NCBI RefSeq assembly: GCF_900638685.1
Contig: NZ_LR134533.1
Coordinates: 1,550,001-1,614,000 of the forward strand
From: Neisseria weaveri
GTDB lineage: Bacteria; Pseudomonadota; Gammaproteobacteria; Burkholderiales; Neisseriaceae
Reading direction: 5' to 3'
DNA length: 64,000 bases
A program made the position numbers and the translations under genes. The notes under the pieces are model-generated. The model was not told the origin of the DNA and searched no databases. It saw nothing but the letters and a program-made list of their open reading frames with translations. Of this stretch, positions 8,794-17,385 are shown piece after piece; positions within the stretch are counted from its first letter, which is position 1, and every line of letters starts with the position of its first letter.

Positions 8794-9405
8794 ATGAAAT
8801 TACAACAATTAGCTGAGGAAAAAGTCGGAGTGTTGATTGTCTTTACCTTCTTGGTAATCAGCGTCGGCCTCTTGATTGAAGTTGTACCGTTGTTTTTTAC
8901 AAAATCCGTAACACAGCCTGCGCCGGGCGTAAAACCCTACAGTGCTCTGCAGGTCGCCGGCCGCGACATCTATGTGCGTGAAGGCTGTTATAACTGCCAC
9001 TCTCAAATGATCCGTCCTTTCCGTGCGGAAACCGAGCGTTATGGTCATTATTCTGTTGGCGGAGAGTCTGTTTACGACCGTCCGTTCCAATGGGGTTCTA
9101 AGCGTACCGGCCCTGATTTGGCACGTGTTGGCGGTCGTTATTCTGACGAATGGCACCGTATCCACCTGTTGAATCCGCGCGATGTGGTACCGGAATCGAA
9201 TATGCCTGCTTTCCCATGGTTGGCGCGTAATCCGGTTGATCCGGAAAAAACAATCCGTCATATGAAAGCATTGCGTGCGGTTGGTACACCTTACAGCGAC
9301 GAAGAAATTGAAAAAGCTCCACAAGAGCTGGCTAACAAATCAGAGCTGGATGCTGTAATTGCCTATCTGCAAGGTTTAGGCTTGGCATTGAAGAACGTAA
9401 GGTAA
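8794..9405 (+). CDS. ccoO: Cytochrome c oxidase, cbb3-type, subunit II (CcoO)
   Basis: 203 residues: an N-terminal membrane anchor (about 13-35) and a periplasmic mono-heme cytochrome c domain with CYNCH at 65-69, followed by SQMIRPF, and an axial Met in the SNMPAFPW segment. It passes electrons from CcoP to the CcoN site. It begins 23 bases after ccoN and is followed four bases later by ccoQ. Confidence 0.97.
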   Translation: MKLQQLAEEKVGVLIVFTFLVISVGLLIEVVPLFFTKSVTQPAPGVKPYSALQVAGRDIYVREGCYNCHSQMIRPFRAETERYGHYSVGGESVYDRPFQWGSKRTGPDLARVGGRYSDEWHRIHLLNPRDVVPESNMPAFPWLARNPVDPEKTIRHMKALRAVGTPYSDEEIEKAPQELANKSELDAVIAYLQGLGLALKNVR

Positions 9406-9409
9406 CATC

Positions 9410-9577
9410 ATGGATATAAACTGGGTTCGCTCACTTTTTACGGTTTGGGTATTTATTAGCTTTGTGTTGGTTTTGTATATTGTTTTGAGTAAAAAGAATA
9501 AACAAAATTACAACGATGCAGCACAAAGTATCATGGACGATAATGATACCCCCGAATCTTCTAAAGATGAGCGTTAG
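9410..9577 (+). CDS. ccoQ: Cytochrome c oxidase, cbb3-type, subunit IV (CcoQ/FixQ)
   Basis: A 55-residue protein: one membrane helix (about residues 8-28, beginning VRSLFTVWVFISFVLVLYIV) and a short charged C-terminal tail. Size, single helix and position between ccoO and ccoP identify it as CcoQ, which helps stabilise the oxidase complex. Start ATG at 9410 lies four bases after the ccoO stop. Confidence 0.88.
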   Translation: MDINWVRSLFTVWVFISFVLVLYIVLSKKNKQNYNDAAQSIMDDNDTPESSKDER

Positions 9578-9607
9578 CCCGGTTTACCGTGGTAACGGAG
9601 CAAAATA

Positions 9608-10954
9608 ATGAACACAACTTCCCAATTTACCAGTAGTTTCTGGAGTATTTATATTACTGTGATTGTCGTACTCAGTTTCATCGGTTTGATGTGGCTGTTG
9701 ATTTCACAGAATAAAACCAAAGCGCCGCCAAAAGGCGAAGATGTTAAGACCATGGGTCATGCATGGGACGGTATTGAAGAATACAACAATCCTTTGCCTC
9801 GCTGGTGGTTCTACCTGTATATCCTGACCGTGGTTTTCGGTGTCGCATATTTGTTTTTATACCCAGGTTTGGGTGATTACAAAGGTTTCTTAAACTGGAC
9901 AAGTACAAACCAGTATGAGAAAGAGGTGCAAAAAGCTGATGAGCAATATGGCAAGCTGTATGCAAAATTTGCCAATATGCCGATCGAAGCGGTAGCAAAA
10001 GACCCTCAAGCTCAACGTATCGGTAAAAACTTATTTGATACTTACTGTATCCAATGTCATGGTTCGGATGCAAAAGGTTCAAAAGGTTTCCCGAACTTGA
10101 CCGACCATGATTGGCTGTGGGGTGGCGAGCCTGAAAAAATTCAGGAAACCATTCAAAAAGGCCGCGTAGGCGTGATGGCTGCTTGGGGTCCTGCTTTAGG
10201 CGAAGAGCGTGTAAAAGATGTAGCGCACTATGTAATGTCTTTGTCTAAGGCCAAAGAACAGTACGACGAAGAGCGTGCAGAGCGCGGTAAGGTCTTGTTT
10301 AACGGCGGTCCAGCAAACTGCTTCACTTGTCATGGTGACAAGGGTCAAGGTATTCAGGGTTTAGGTCCGAATTTGACCGATGATGTATGGCTGTGGGGTG
10401 GTACTCAAAAAGCCATTATCGAAACCATTACCAATGGCCGTCATAACCAAATGCCTGCTTGGGATAATTTCTTGGATAAAGATAAGCTGCATATTATGAC
10501 CGCTTATGTGTGGGGTCTGTCTAATAACGGTAAACAAGCTGCGCCTGCTGCTAAAAAAGAAGAAGCTGTCGCTGTAGAGACTTCTAAACCTGCTGCTCCT
10601 GCAGAAGATAAAGCAGAAGTGGTATTTGATACTCAAGCCGGTACTCCGGTAGCAAACTTCTATTTTGCAACCGGTAAGAGCGACGTAGCAGACAATGCCG
10701 CTGTCATTCTTCCTGATCTGATTAAAGCAGGTAAAGACGGAAAGAAATTGGTAATCAGTGGTTATGCTGACAGCACCGGTAATGCGGCTGCTAATGCCGA
10801 GTTGTCTAAAAAACGTGCCCAAGCTGTAAAAGCTTTCTTAGAAGCTCAGGGTGTTGCGGCTGAAAACATTGAGCTGCGTAAACCTGAAAATACAACCGGT
10901 GCACAAGGTAACAATGCTGAAGGTCGCCGTGTAGAGGTTCGCATCGAAGGCTAA
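9608..10954 (+). CDS. ccoP: Cytochrome c oxidase, cbb3-type, subunit III (CcoP) fused to an OmpA-like domain
   Basis: 448 residues. Two membrane helices (about 12-32 and 66-86), then two cytochrome c domains with CIQCH at 147-151 and CFTCH at 238-242. After an Ala/Pro/Lys/Glu-rich linker (about 308-340) comes a domain of about 100 residues with the OmpA C-terminal pattern: NFYFATGKSD, GYADSTG, NAELSKKRAQAV, GRRVEVRI. Asp388 and Arg403, 15 residues apart, correspond to the peptidoglycan-binding Asp/Arg pair of OmpA proteins. Usual CcoP is about 300 residues with two hemes; gonococcal CcoP has a third heme domain at this end. Here the extra domain is OmpA-like, which suggests the oxidase is tied to peptidoglycan (inference). 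The reading frame is continuous across the join. Confidence 0.95.
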   Translation: MNTTSQFTSSFWSIYITVIVVLSFIGLMWLLISQNKTKAPPKGEDVKTMGHAWDGIEEYNNPLPRWWFYLYILTVVFGVAYLFLYPGLGDYKGFLNWTSTNQYEKEVQKADEQYGKLYAKFANMPIEAVAKDPQAQRIGKNLFDTYCIQCHGSDAKGSKGFPNLTDHDWLWGGEPEKIQETIQKGRVGVMAAWGPALGEERVKDVAHYVMSLSKAKEQYDEERAERGKVLFNGGPANCFTCHGDKGQGIQGLGPNLTDDVWLWGGTQKAIIETITNGRHNQMPAWDNFLDKDKLHIMTAYVWGLSNNGKQAAPAAKKEEAVAVETSKPAAPAEDKAEVVFDTQAGTPVANFYFATGKSDVADNAAVILPDLIKAGKDGKKLVISGYADSTGNAAANAELSKKRAQAVKAFLEAQGVAAENIELRKPENTTGAQGNNAEGRRVEVRIEG

Positions 10955-10976
10955 TTGGTTCTTGAATGAATGCAAT

Positions 10977-11006
10977 AAACCGCCCTTATATGGGGCGGTT
11001 TTTTTA
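10977..11006 (+). terminator. Rho-independent terminator of ccoNOQP
   Basis: AAACCGCCC pairs with GGGCGGTTT across a short loop and is followed by a run of seven or more T. It begins 22 bases after the ccoP stop. Confidence 0.9.
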
Positions 11007-11127
11007 TATAGATTGGTTTGCAGGTGGGTAATGAGGGTTACTTAGTATGGAACTCTTATAATTTTCAGACGGCCTTAGGTTTGTTCCGGTGAATATCGGA
11101 TTAAAAGTCGTGTAAGAAATATAAAAT

Positions 11128-11154
11128 GCCCTGACAATGCGGTTTTGTCAGGGC
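11128..11154 (-). terminator. Rho-independent terminator of tal
   Basis: GCCCTGACAA pairs with TTGTCAGGGC across a seven-base loop. On the minus strand, downstream of tal, it is followed by ATTTTAT. A single DUS at about 11062-11073 lies just beyond. Confidence 0.75.
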
Positions 11155-11174
11155 TGGATGGAATGTAAATTATT

Positions 11175-12230
11175 TTATTTTAACGGTTCAAGCAATTTTG
11201 CAAATGCTTCTTCAAATTGTTTTAAGCCATCTTCCTGTAGGCGTTTTGCCATGGCCTCCAAATCTATGCCCAAATTTACGGTTTCATTTAGAATGCCGGC
11301 AGCTTTCTCGTGATTTTCTTGGAGAGTGGCTTTAGCCGTGCCGTGATCGATAAACGCTTTCAACGTGGCATCAGGTACGGTATTGACTGTATCGGGGCCG
11401 ATTAAGCTGTCTACATATAATGTATCAGGATAGTCGGGGTTTTTGACACCTGTTGAGGCCCAAAGCAGTTGCACCGGATTAGCACCTTGTGCAGACAGTT
11501 TTTTGAAATGATCACTTGCGAAAAATTGCTTCCAGTCTTGGTAAGCGGTTTTAGCTAAAGCAATCGCAACTTTGCCTTGCAGATGTGTAGGTAATGAAGC
11601 ATCTAATGTGTTATCAATGCGTGAAATAAAGAAGCTGGCAACAACGTGAATGGAATCAACGGATAAACCCTGATTAATACGGTTTTGTATGCCTGTTACA
11701 TATCCTTGGTAAGCTTTTAATGTTTGTTGGCGTGAAAATAATAAAGTCAGGTTGATACTGATGCCGTCTGAAATTAGTTGGGTTAGGGCTTGAATGCCGG
11801 CATCGGTTGCCGGAATTTTAATCATTACATTCGGACGGTCGATGGTTTGGTAAAGTCGTTTGGCTTCTTCAACGGTTCCTTCAACATTGTGGCTTAAATC
11901 AGGTTCAACTTCCAAACTTACAAAACCAGTTTTCCCGCCTGAGGCTTGAAATTCGGGCAGGCAGATATCGCATGCAGCACGTACGTCAGCAATGGCCAGA
12001 GTTTCGTAGCGTTGTTTCGGGGATAGGTCTTGTTGTTTTAATTCTTCGATTTCTTTTGCATAGAGTTCATCACCGGCAAATGCTTTTTGGAAGATGGCAG
12101 GATTGGAAGTAATGCCGCAGATGCCTTGTTTTAACATTTCGGCCAGTTCGCCGTTTTGAATCAGTGAGCGTGATAAGTTGTCCAGCCAGATTTGCTGCCC
12201 CAGCTGTTTAACGTCTGAAAGAATGGTCAT
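11175..12230 (-). CDS. tal: Transaldolase
   Basis: 351 residues, of the longer transaldolase subfamily. Seen: the N-terminal signature GITSNPAIF, the VSLEVEP segment, VMIKIPAT with the Schiff-base Lys, and [10 protein letters not shown]. It moves a dihydroxyacetone unit between sugar phosphates in the non-oxidative pentose phosphate pathway, in the cytoplasm. It is divergent from lptC across 307 bases. In meningococcus, from memory, kdsD- and kdsC-like genes stand between tal and lptC; they are absent here. Confidence 0.95.
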   Translation of the reverse strand: MTILSDVKQLGQQIWLDNLSRSLIQNGELAEMLKQGICGITSNPAIFQKAFAGDELYAKEIEELKQQDLSPKQRYETLAIADVRAACDICLPEFQASGGKTGFVSLEVEPDLSHNVEGTVEEAKRLYQTIDRPNVMIKIPATDAGIQALTQLISDGISINLTLLFSRQQTLKAYQGYVTGIQNRINQGLSVDSIHVVASFFISRIDNTLDASLPTHLQGKVAIALAKTAYQDWKQFFASDHFKKLSAQGANPVQLLWASTGVKNPDYPDTLYVDSLIGPDTVNTVPDATLKAFIDHGTAKATLQENHEKAAGILNETVNLGIDLEAMAKRLQEDGLKQFEEAFAKLLEPLK

Positions 12231-12537
12231 TTTTAGTCCTTATAATAATCGGATGTTTCACGTTTGTTTTGTGCGATACCTGTATGATTTGTTCCGGGTA
12301 TCGTAACGTTTATCACATGAGTTTGAGATTTGTTTTTTTAAGATGGTTGTATGGCTTAAAAATTCAATATGATGTTGTTTTTTATTTTAAGTATGGCAGG
12401 TATTAATTGGGTTTATTGTTTCTTCAAAAGGTATGGTACGCTTATTTGATGATAGAATGCTATATCTATAGTGGTTTGAAATTGTCGCTGCTTTGATGAA
12501 ATTGCATCATTAATGTGTTTTGGAAGCTGATTTATAT
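12231..12537. other. Intergenic region tal-lptC, no gene seen
   Basis: An AT-rich 307-base stretch with divergent genes on either side, so it should hold both promoters. TAGAAT at 12453-12458 could be a -10 for lptC but has no convincing -35. No uptake sequence, RNA structure or reading frame of note was found. Confidence 0.5.
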
Positions 12538-13119
12538 ATGGTTAGAAAGTGGCGTTACGGTTGGCTGTTTCCATTGGTTTTGGCTGTCGGCTTAGGTGGT
12601 CTTTCTGCGTGGTTGGGACGTATCAGTCAGGTTGATATTGAGGAAGTGGTTTTGAATCCGGATGAACCTCAATATGCAATGCATGGTATTGACGGGCGTC
12701 GTTTTGACGATAATGGCCGTCTGAAAGAAAACCTGAGTGCAAATAAAGCTTGGCAGCTGCCGAACAGTAATGATGTGTATTTTGAAAAACCGGCGCTTGC
12801 ATTATTTTCAGACGGCCTTTTGCTGTATTCGGTAGAGAGTTTAGAGGCCAAATATAATCTTGACAGCCGACAGGTGGTATTTGAGAAAGAAGTTGAGCTG
12901 GTTAAGAAAGCCGATGAAGTGCGTCCGGCCGGTGTGTTAAAAACGGCGAAACTGATTGTGGATACGAAAAGCGGTAGGGCGCATACTGATGAAACCGTGC
13001 GTTACAGCTACGGGCAATCACATGGTACGGCAAACGGTCTGGTATACGACCATAAACAGGGTTTGTTGAATTTACCCTCAAGAGTGAAAGCGATTATTTA
13101 TGATCCGAAACAGCATTAA
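12538..13119 (+). CDS. lptC: LPS export ABC transporter periplasmic protein LptC
   Basis: 193 residues: an N-terminal membrane anchor (about 8-24) and a periplasmic beta-jellyroll region with the pattern PQYAMHGIDGRRFDDNGRL and SVESLEAKYN. LptC passes lipopolysaccharide from LptBFG to LptA. The ATG at 12538 begins at the MVRKWR residues; an in-frame TTG at 12520 is possible but less likely. The gene overlaps lptA by 20 bases, so translation is probably coupled. An internal DUS is at about 12716-12727. Confidence 0.9.
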   Translation: MVRKWRYGWLFPLVLAVGLGGLSAWLGRISQVDIEEVVLNPDEPQYAMHGIDGRRFDDNGRLKENLSANKAWQLPNSNDVYFEKPALALFSDGLLLYSVESLEAKYNLDSRQVVFEKEVELVKKADEVRPAGVLKTAKLIVDTKSGRAHTDETVRYSYGQSHGTANGLVYDHKQGLLNLPSRVKAIIYDPKQH

Positions 13120-13615
13120 AACCATATTGTCTGTATTAATTATGGCGAGTGTACAATTTGCTTATGCTTTGGAATCCGACCGTAAGCAGCCGATTGAGAT
13201 TGAAGCAGATCAAGGTTCGCTTGATCAGAATAACCAAGTAACCGTTTTTAGCGGTAATGTCGTTATCAAACAAGGTTCGTTAAACATTCGTGCCGGTAGT
13301 GTCCGTGTATCGCGTAACGATAAAGGCGATCAATTGATGAGTGCCGAAGGCAGCCCCGTCCGTTTCGGCCAGACTTTGGATAACGGCAAAGGTACGGTAA
13401 AAGGGCAGGCTAACAAGGTTGAGTATGCTTCGGCTACCGGAATTGTGAAGTTGCAGGGTAATGCAAAAGTCGAGCGGGGAGGCGATAAGGCCGAAGGTGC
13501 GAGCATTACTTACAATACCCGTACTGAAGTGTATACCGTCAGCGGCAGTAAGGCTGCCGGCATGAAAGGCGGCAAGCGCGTTACTGTAGTGATTCAGCCT
13601 GTATCAACAAAATAA
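13100..13615 (+). CDS. lptA: LPS transport periplasmic protein LptA
   Basis: 171 residues with a signal peptide (cleavage likely after the FAYA at about residue 23) and an OstA-type domain: PIEIEADQGSLDQNNQVTVF, GNVVIKQGS, and repeated beta-strands to the end. LptA bridges the periplasm between LptC and LptD. It starts inside the end of lptC and is followed by a DUS hairpin, then lptB. Confidence 0.93.
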   Translation: MIRNSIKTILSVLIMASVQFAYALESDRKQPIEIEADQGSLDQNNQVTVFSGNVVIKQGSLNIRAGSVRVSRNDKGDQLMSAEGSPVRFGQTLDNGKGTVKGQANKVEYASATGIVKLQGNAKVERGGDKAEGASITYNTRTEVYTVSGSKAAGMKGGKRVTVVIQPVSTK

Positions 13616-13621
13616 TCGGAT

Positions 13622-13659
13622 AGGCCGTCTGAAAAAAGCCCCATATTTTCAGACGGCCT
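13622..13659. terminator. Inverted DUS pair inside the lpt operon
   Basis: AGGCCGTCTGAAAA faces TTTTCAGACGGCCT with a loop of about ten bases, between lptA and lptB. As it lies inside an otherwise continuous operon it may attenuate expression of lptB, rpoN and hpf relative to lptCA, or allow them a separate promoter. Activity is inferred from structure. Confidence 0.55.
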
Positions 13660-13690
13660 GTCTATCAATCAAGATTTTCAAGGTTTGTTT

Positions 13691-14422
13691 ATGAGTAATC
13701 ATAGCCGTCTGAGTGTTCAAAATTTACAGAAAAGTTTTAAAAAACGCCAAGTTGTCAAAAGTTTCTCATTGGATATCGAAAGCGGCGAAGTGATCGGCCT
13801 GTTGGGGCCGAACGGCGCAGGCAAAACAACCAGTTTTTATATGATTGTCGGCTTGATTGCGGCTGATGCAGGCAGCGTACTGTTGGACGGTAAGGAGATT
13901 GTGCACAGCCCCATTCATGAGCGTGCCCGATTGGGCTTGGGTTATCTGCCGCAAGAAGCCTCGATTTTCAGAAAAATGACCGTAGAGCAGAACATTCGTG
14001 CGATTCTGGAAATCAGTTTGCAGGATAAATCGAAAATCGACGATGAATTGGAACGTTTGCTTGCCGATTTGAACATCGGCAGATTAAGAGACAATCCGGC
14101 ACCTTCTTTATCTGGAGGGGAGCGGCGCAGGGTAGAAATTGCACGGGTGTTGGCCATGCAGCCTCGTTTTATCTTATTAGACGAACCGTTTGCCGGTGTA
14201 GACCCGATTGCCGTTATCGATATTCAGAAAATTATCGCTTTTTTAAAAGAGCGCGGTATCGGCGTTTTGATTACCGACCATAATGTCCGCGAAACCTTAC
14301 GCATTTGCGACCGAGCCTACATTATCAGCGAAGGGGCGGTGCTGGCTTCGGGAAAACCTGAGCAGCTGGTGCAGGATGAACAGGTTAGAGCGGTTTATCT
14401 GGGTGAAAATTTCGATTACTAA
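13691..14422 (+). CDS. lptB: LPS export ABC transporter ATPase LptB
   Basis: 243 residues. Walker [11 protein letters not shown]-loop LPQEAS, signature [12 protein letters not shown], Walker [14 protein letters not shown] and switch His (TDHNVRE) are all present. It powers extraction of lipopolysaccharide by LptFG at the inner membrane. The ATG at 13691 is chosen; an in-frame TTG six bases upstream is not needed. rpoN follows after 28 bases. Confidence 0.96.
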   Translation: MSNHSRLSVQNLQKSFKKRQVVKSFSLDIESGEVIGLLGPNGAGKTTSFYMIVGLIAADAGSVLLDGKEIVHSPIHERARLGLGYLPQEASIFRKMTVEQNIRAILEISLQDKSKIDDELERLLADLNIGRLRDNPAPSLSGGERRRVEIARVLAMQPRFILLDEPFAGVDPIAVIDIQKIIAFLKERGIGVLITDHNVRETLRICDRAYIISEGAVLASGKPEQLVQDEQVRAVYLGENFDY

Positions 14423-14450
14423 ACAGAAAATTGCTGAATAAGAATAATCC

Positions 14451-15797
14451 ATGAAGCAAAATGTCGGACTCAAACTCAGGCAAACCCAGCAGTTGAATTT
14501 GGGATTACAGCAGTCTTTGCGTATCTTGCAGATGTCCAGCCAAGAGTTGGAACGCGAGGTTGAAGATTGGTTGCAGGATAATCCCTTGCTTGAAAAAAAT
14601 GATACGGAAACAGAGGCTGCTTTACAGCTGGAGCAGTTTACCGCTGCCGTCGGCAGCAGAAATATCGGTGGCGATGATGCCGAAGATATTTGGGCAACGA
14701 TTGCGCACGAAGACAATTTCAACGAATACCTGCATAAACAGGTGTGCGAACATCCGCTGACACCGGTAGAGGCCGACAGGGTTCATCTGCTGATTGATTT
14801 TCTCGATGAACAAGGCTATCTCTCGGAGAGCTTGGATGAGATTGGCGAGCATATTCCTTTGGAATGGTCATTGGATCCCGATGCGTTGCAAGATGCTTTG
14901 GATTTATTGCAGAATTTTGAGCCGGCCGGTGTGGGTGCAGCCGATTTGGCAGAGTCGCTGTTGCTCCAATTGATGCGTTTGCCTGCATCTCCGGAACGCC
15001 AGGTGGCCGGCCAGATTGTCCGAACGATTTTGCATGAGCTTGGGCCGAGTAAGCAGCAGAACAAGGCAAAATGCCGGAAGTATTTTCCTGAAGCGGATGC
15101 CGGGCTGATTGAAGCGGCTTTGGCTATGATTGCTGATTTGAATCCTTATCCGGCATACGGTTTTGCCTCCGCAGAACCGACAGCATACATACAGCCCGAT
15201 GTTTTTATCAAAGACACCAAAGACGGGTGGAAGGTGGTCGGTAATCAGCAAGCATGGCCGCAAATCGCATTGAACCAAGACTATTGTGAAATGCTTAAAG
15301 AGTCGGAAGAAGTCAGCGATGTTTGGAAAGAAAAACTTGCTGAAGCCAGACAGCGTATCGACAGCTTGGAAATGCGTAAAAATACGGTTGTGCGCTTGGC
15401 AGAGTATGTATTGTCCAAGCAAGAAGACTTTTTTACTTTCGGCGAAGTCGGTTTGGTACCGTTGCTGATGAAAGATGCGGCAGTGGAATTGGGTATTGCC
15501 GAAAGTACGGTTTCCCGTGCCGTAAACCAAAAATATTTAGCTTGCCCGAGGGGCGTGTTTGCGTTACGCTATTTCTTCACACAAGCCGTTGCCGCTTCCC
15601 GAGGCGAAGACACCAGCCAAAGTGCGGTTAAAGCCATGCTTTCCGAGCTGGTCAAAAATGAAAATAAGGAAAAGCCTTTTTCGGATGAAGCATTGGTGAA
15701 GCTGTTACAGAAACAGGGCGTTTCGATTGCACGGCGAACGGTGGCAAAATACAGGGAAGCATTGGGTATTCCTCCTGCCCATCAGCGCAAACCTTGA
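14451..15797 (+). CDS. rpoN: RNA polymerase sigma-54 factor RpoN, full length
   Basis: 448 residues. Region I is Gln/Leu-rich (LRQTQQLNLGLQQSLRILQM, about 9-28) followed by NPLLE; a core-binding region, the helix-turn-helix (AVELGIAESTVSRAVNQKYL) and the RpoN box ARRTVAKYRE at 427-436 are all intact. Sigma-54 directs activator-dependent transcription from -24/-12 promoters. Length is slightly below E. coli RpoN (477), with no missing region seen. In gonococcus and meningococcus the corresponding locus is known as a degenerate rpoN-like sequence, so an intact gene is notable. Position lptB-rpoN-hpf matches the order in gammaproteobacteria. Confidence 0.96.
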   Translation: MKQNVGLKLRQTQQLNLGLQQSLRILQMSSQELEREVEDWLQDNPLLEKNDTETEAALQLEQFTAAVGSRNIGGDDAEDIWATIAHEDNFNEYLHKQVCEHPLTPVEADRVHLLIDFLDEQGYLSESLDEIGEHIPLEWSLDPDALQDALDLLQNFEPAGVGAADLAESLLLQLMRLPASPERQVAGQIVRTILHELGPSKQQNKAKCRKYFPEADAGLIEAALAMIADLNPYPAYGFASAEPTAYIQPDVFIKDTKDGWKVVGNQQAWPQIALNQDYCEMLKESEEVSDVWKEKLAEARQRIDSLEMRKNTVVRLAEYVLSKQEDFFTFGEVGLVPLLMKDAAVELGIAESTVSRAVNQKYLACPRGVFALRYFFTQAVAASRGEDTSQSAVKAMLSELVKNENKEKPFSDEALVKLLQKQGVSIARRTVAKYREALGIPPAHQRKP

Positions 15798-15856
15798 ATA
15801 CAGTATTTTGCAGCATGCATCGGCATTCTGCGTTTTCATACTAAAGGAGTGTTACC

Positions 15857-16180
15857 ATGAATCTGAAAATTACCGGTCTGAACTTTGATGTTACGGAAGC
15901 CATTAAGAATCATGTCAACCAGAAGTTGGAACGTATCAACAGACATGCAGGCAATATTATTTCGGTTGCCATTACGTTGTCGGTTGAAAAAGTGAATAAT
16001 AAAGCTGAGGCGGATGTGCATCTGGCAGGCAAGGATTTACATGTCGAATCAGTGGAAAGCGATATGTATGCGGCAATCGATATCTTGATGGATAAAGTCG
16101 ACCGTGCCATTTTGAAACACAAAGGTAAAAGCAACGATGTGCGTGCAGTGGCAGCACCGGAGCCGGAAACCGAAGAGTAA
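15857..16180 (+). CDS. hpf: Ribosome hibernation-promoting factor (HPF/RaiA family)
   Basis: 107 residues of the short HPF type: MNLKITGLNFDVTEAIKNHV, basic helix QKLERINRH, and DMYAAIDILMDKVDRAILKHK. It binds the small ribosomal subunit in stationary phase and promotes inactive 100S dimers. AAAGGAG at 15843-15849 precedes the start. In many proteobacteria ptsN follows; here a DUS hairpin and the convergent prmA follow. Confidence 0.93.
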   Translation: MNLKITGLNFDVTEAIKNHVNQKLERINRHAGNIISVAITLSVEKVNNKAEADVHLAGKDLHVESVESDMYAAIDILMDKVDRAILKHKGKSNDVRAVAAPEPETEE

Positions 16181-16230
16181 AAGTGTTGCCGGTTTGAATG
16201 GCAATATTCATATAAAATGAAAATGAAGTA

Positions 16231-16262
16231 AAAAGGCCGTCTGAAAATTTTCAGACGGCCTT
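16231..16262. terminator. Inverted DUS pair between hpf and prmA
   Basis: AAAAGGCCGTCTGAAA faces TTTTCAGACGGCCTT. The stem lies between convergent genes and could end transcripts in both directions. Confidence 0.8.
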
Positions 16263-16290
16263 GTTTATGGTTGGCGGCGGATTGTACGAT

Positions 16291-17178
16291 TTAGCGTTTG
16301 ATACCGCTTAAACATGCCCAACCTTCATCTAGTTTAGCCGGTTGTAAGTCGAACCATTGCCCGTATATGCCGCTCATTTCTTCAACTTGCTCTTCCAGAA
16401 TACCTGAAAGCACGATGCGTCCGCCTTGTCTGGTACGTTTGGCCAACATTTCACCAAGCATGCGTAAGGGGTTGGCGAGGATATTGGCGACCACGACATC
16501 AAATTGACCTTCGGGTAAATCTTCCGATAAGTAAAACTGTGCGTCTACTTGGTTTTGTGCCGCATTATCGCGACTGGATCGGATGGCCTGTTCGTCGATA
16601 TCCACCCCCGTTGCACTTGCAGCTCCCAATTTCAGTGCGGCAATAGCCAGAATGCCGGAACCGCAGCCGTAGTCTAAGACTGATTCTCCGCCTTTTAAAT
16701 TGTTGTCCAGCCATTGCAGGCATAAGTGTGTGGTCGGGTGGCTGCCCGTGCCGAAAGCCAAACCCGGGTCGAGCTGGAGGTTGATGGTGCCGCTATTCGG
16801 GGCTTCATGCCAAGAAGGAATCACCCACAGGCGTTCGGAAATTTGAATCGGATCGAATTGCGATTGGGTCAGCCGAACCCAGTCTTGTTCGGGCAATAAC
16901 ACCATTTCGTAAGGAGGGGTTTCAATTCCGCAGTCTGCGGCAGCAGCGGAAACGATGGGGTCGATATCGGTATGTTTGTCGAATAAGGCGATGACTTTGC
17001 TTTTCTGCCACAGTTGATCGGTCGGCATGCCAGGCTCGCCGAAAATAGGCTGTTCGTTACTGGTGCCGGCATAAGCATCTTCGATGGCGGCAGACAGGGC
17101 ACCGTGTTCTATCAGGGAGTCCGACAGGGGTTCGGCGATAGATTCGTTTACGGCAATGGTAATTTGTTGGTATGACAT
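16291..17178 (-). CDS. prmA: Ribosomal protein L11 methyltransferase PrmA
   Basis: 295 residues. N-terminal substrate-recognition domain, then an AdoMet-dependent methyltransferase domain with LDPGLAFGTGSHPTT, motif I VLDYGCGSGILAIAA and VVANILANPL. It trimethylates amino groups of L11 in the cytoplasm. It stands alone between two DUS hairpins. Confidence 0.95.
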   Translation of the reverse strand: MSYQQITIAVNESIAEPLSDSLIEHGALSAAIEDAYAGTSNEQPIFGEPGMPTDQLWQKSKVIALFDKHTDIDPIVSAAAADCGIETPPYEMVLLPEQDWVRLTQSQFDPIQISERLWVIPSWHEAPNSGTINLQLDPGLAFGTGSHPTTHLCLQWLDNNLKGGESVLDYGCGSGILAIAALKLGAASATGVDIDEQAIRSSRDNAAQNQVDAQFYLSEDLPEGQFDVVVANILANPLRMLGEMLAKRTRQGGRIVLSGILEEQVEEMSGIYGQWFDLQPAKLDEGWACLSGIKR

Positions 17179-17337
17179 ATGGGCTTTCTTTGTGCTTCGG
17201 AGGCCGTCTGAAATTTCTGCAGATAGCTTGTGAGGTTATGTTGTCAATCGGGTTGGAATATTGGCGAATAGTCTTGTTTTGAGAAATAAGTTGATCCGCC
17301 ATAGTTTTTTGTATTTTAACGGATTGCCTGATGTTTA

Positions 17338-17368
17338 AAAAGGCCGTCTGAATTTTCAGACGGCCTTT
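17338..17368. terminator. Inverted DUS pair, terminator of accC
   Basis: AAAGGCCGTCTGA faces TCAGACGGCCTTT with a short AT loop, 18 bases after the accC stop on the minus strand. Confidence 0.8.
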
Positions 17369-17385
17369 AGACTAAACTGGAAGAA

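Noticed and set aside
12467..12474. TATAGTGG resembling the end of a Correia repeat
   Set aside because: The following bases do not continue the Correia terminus and no matching inverted end was found.
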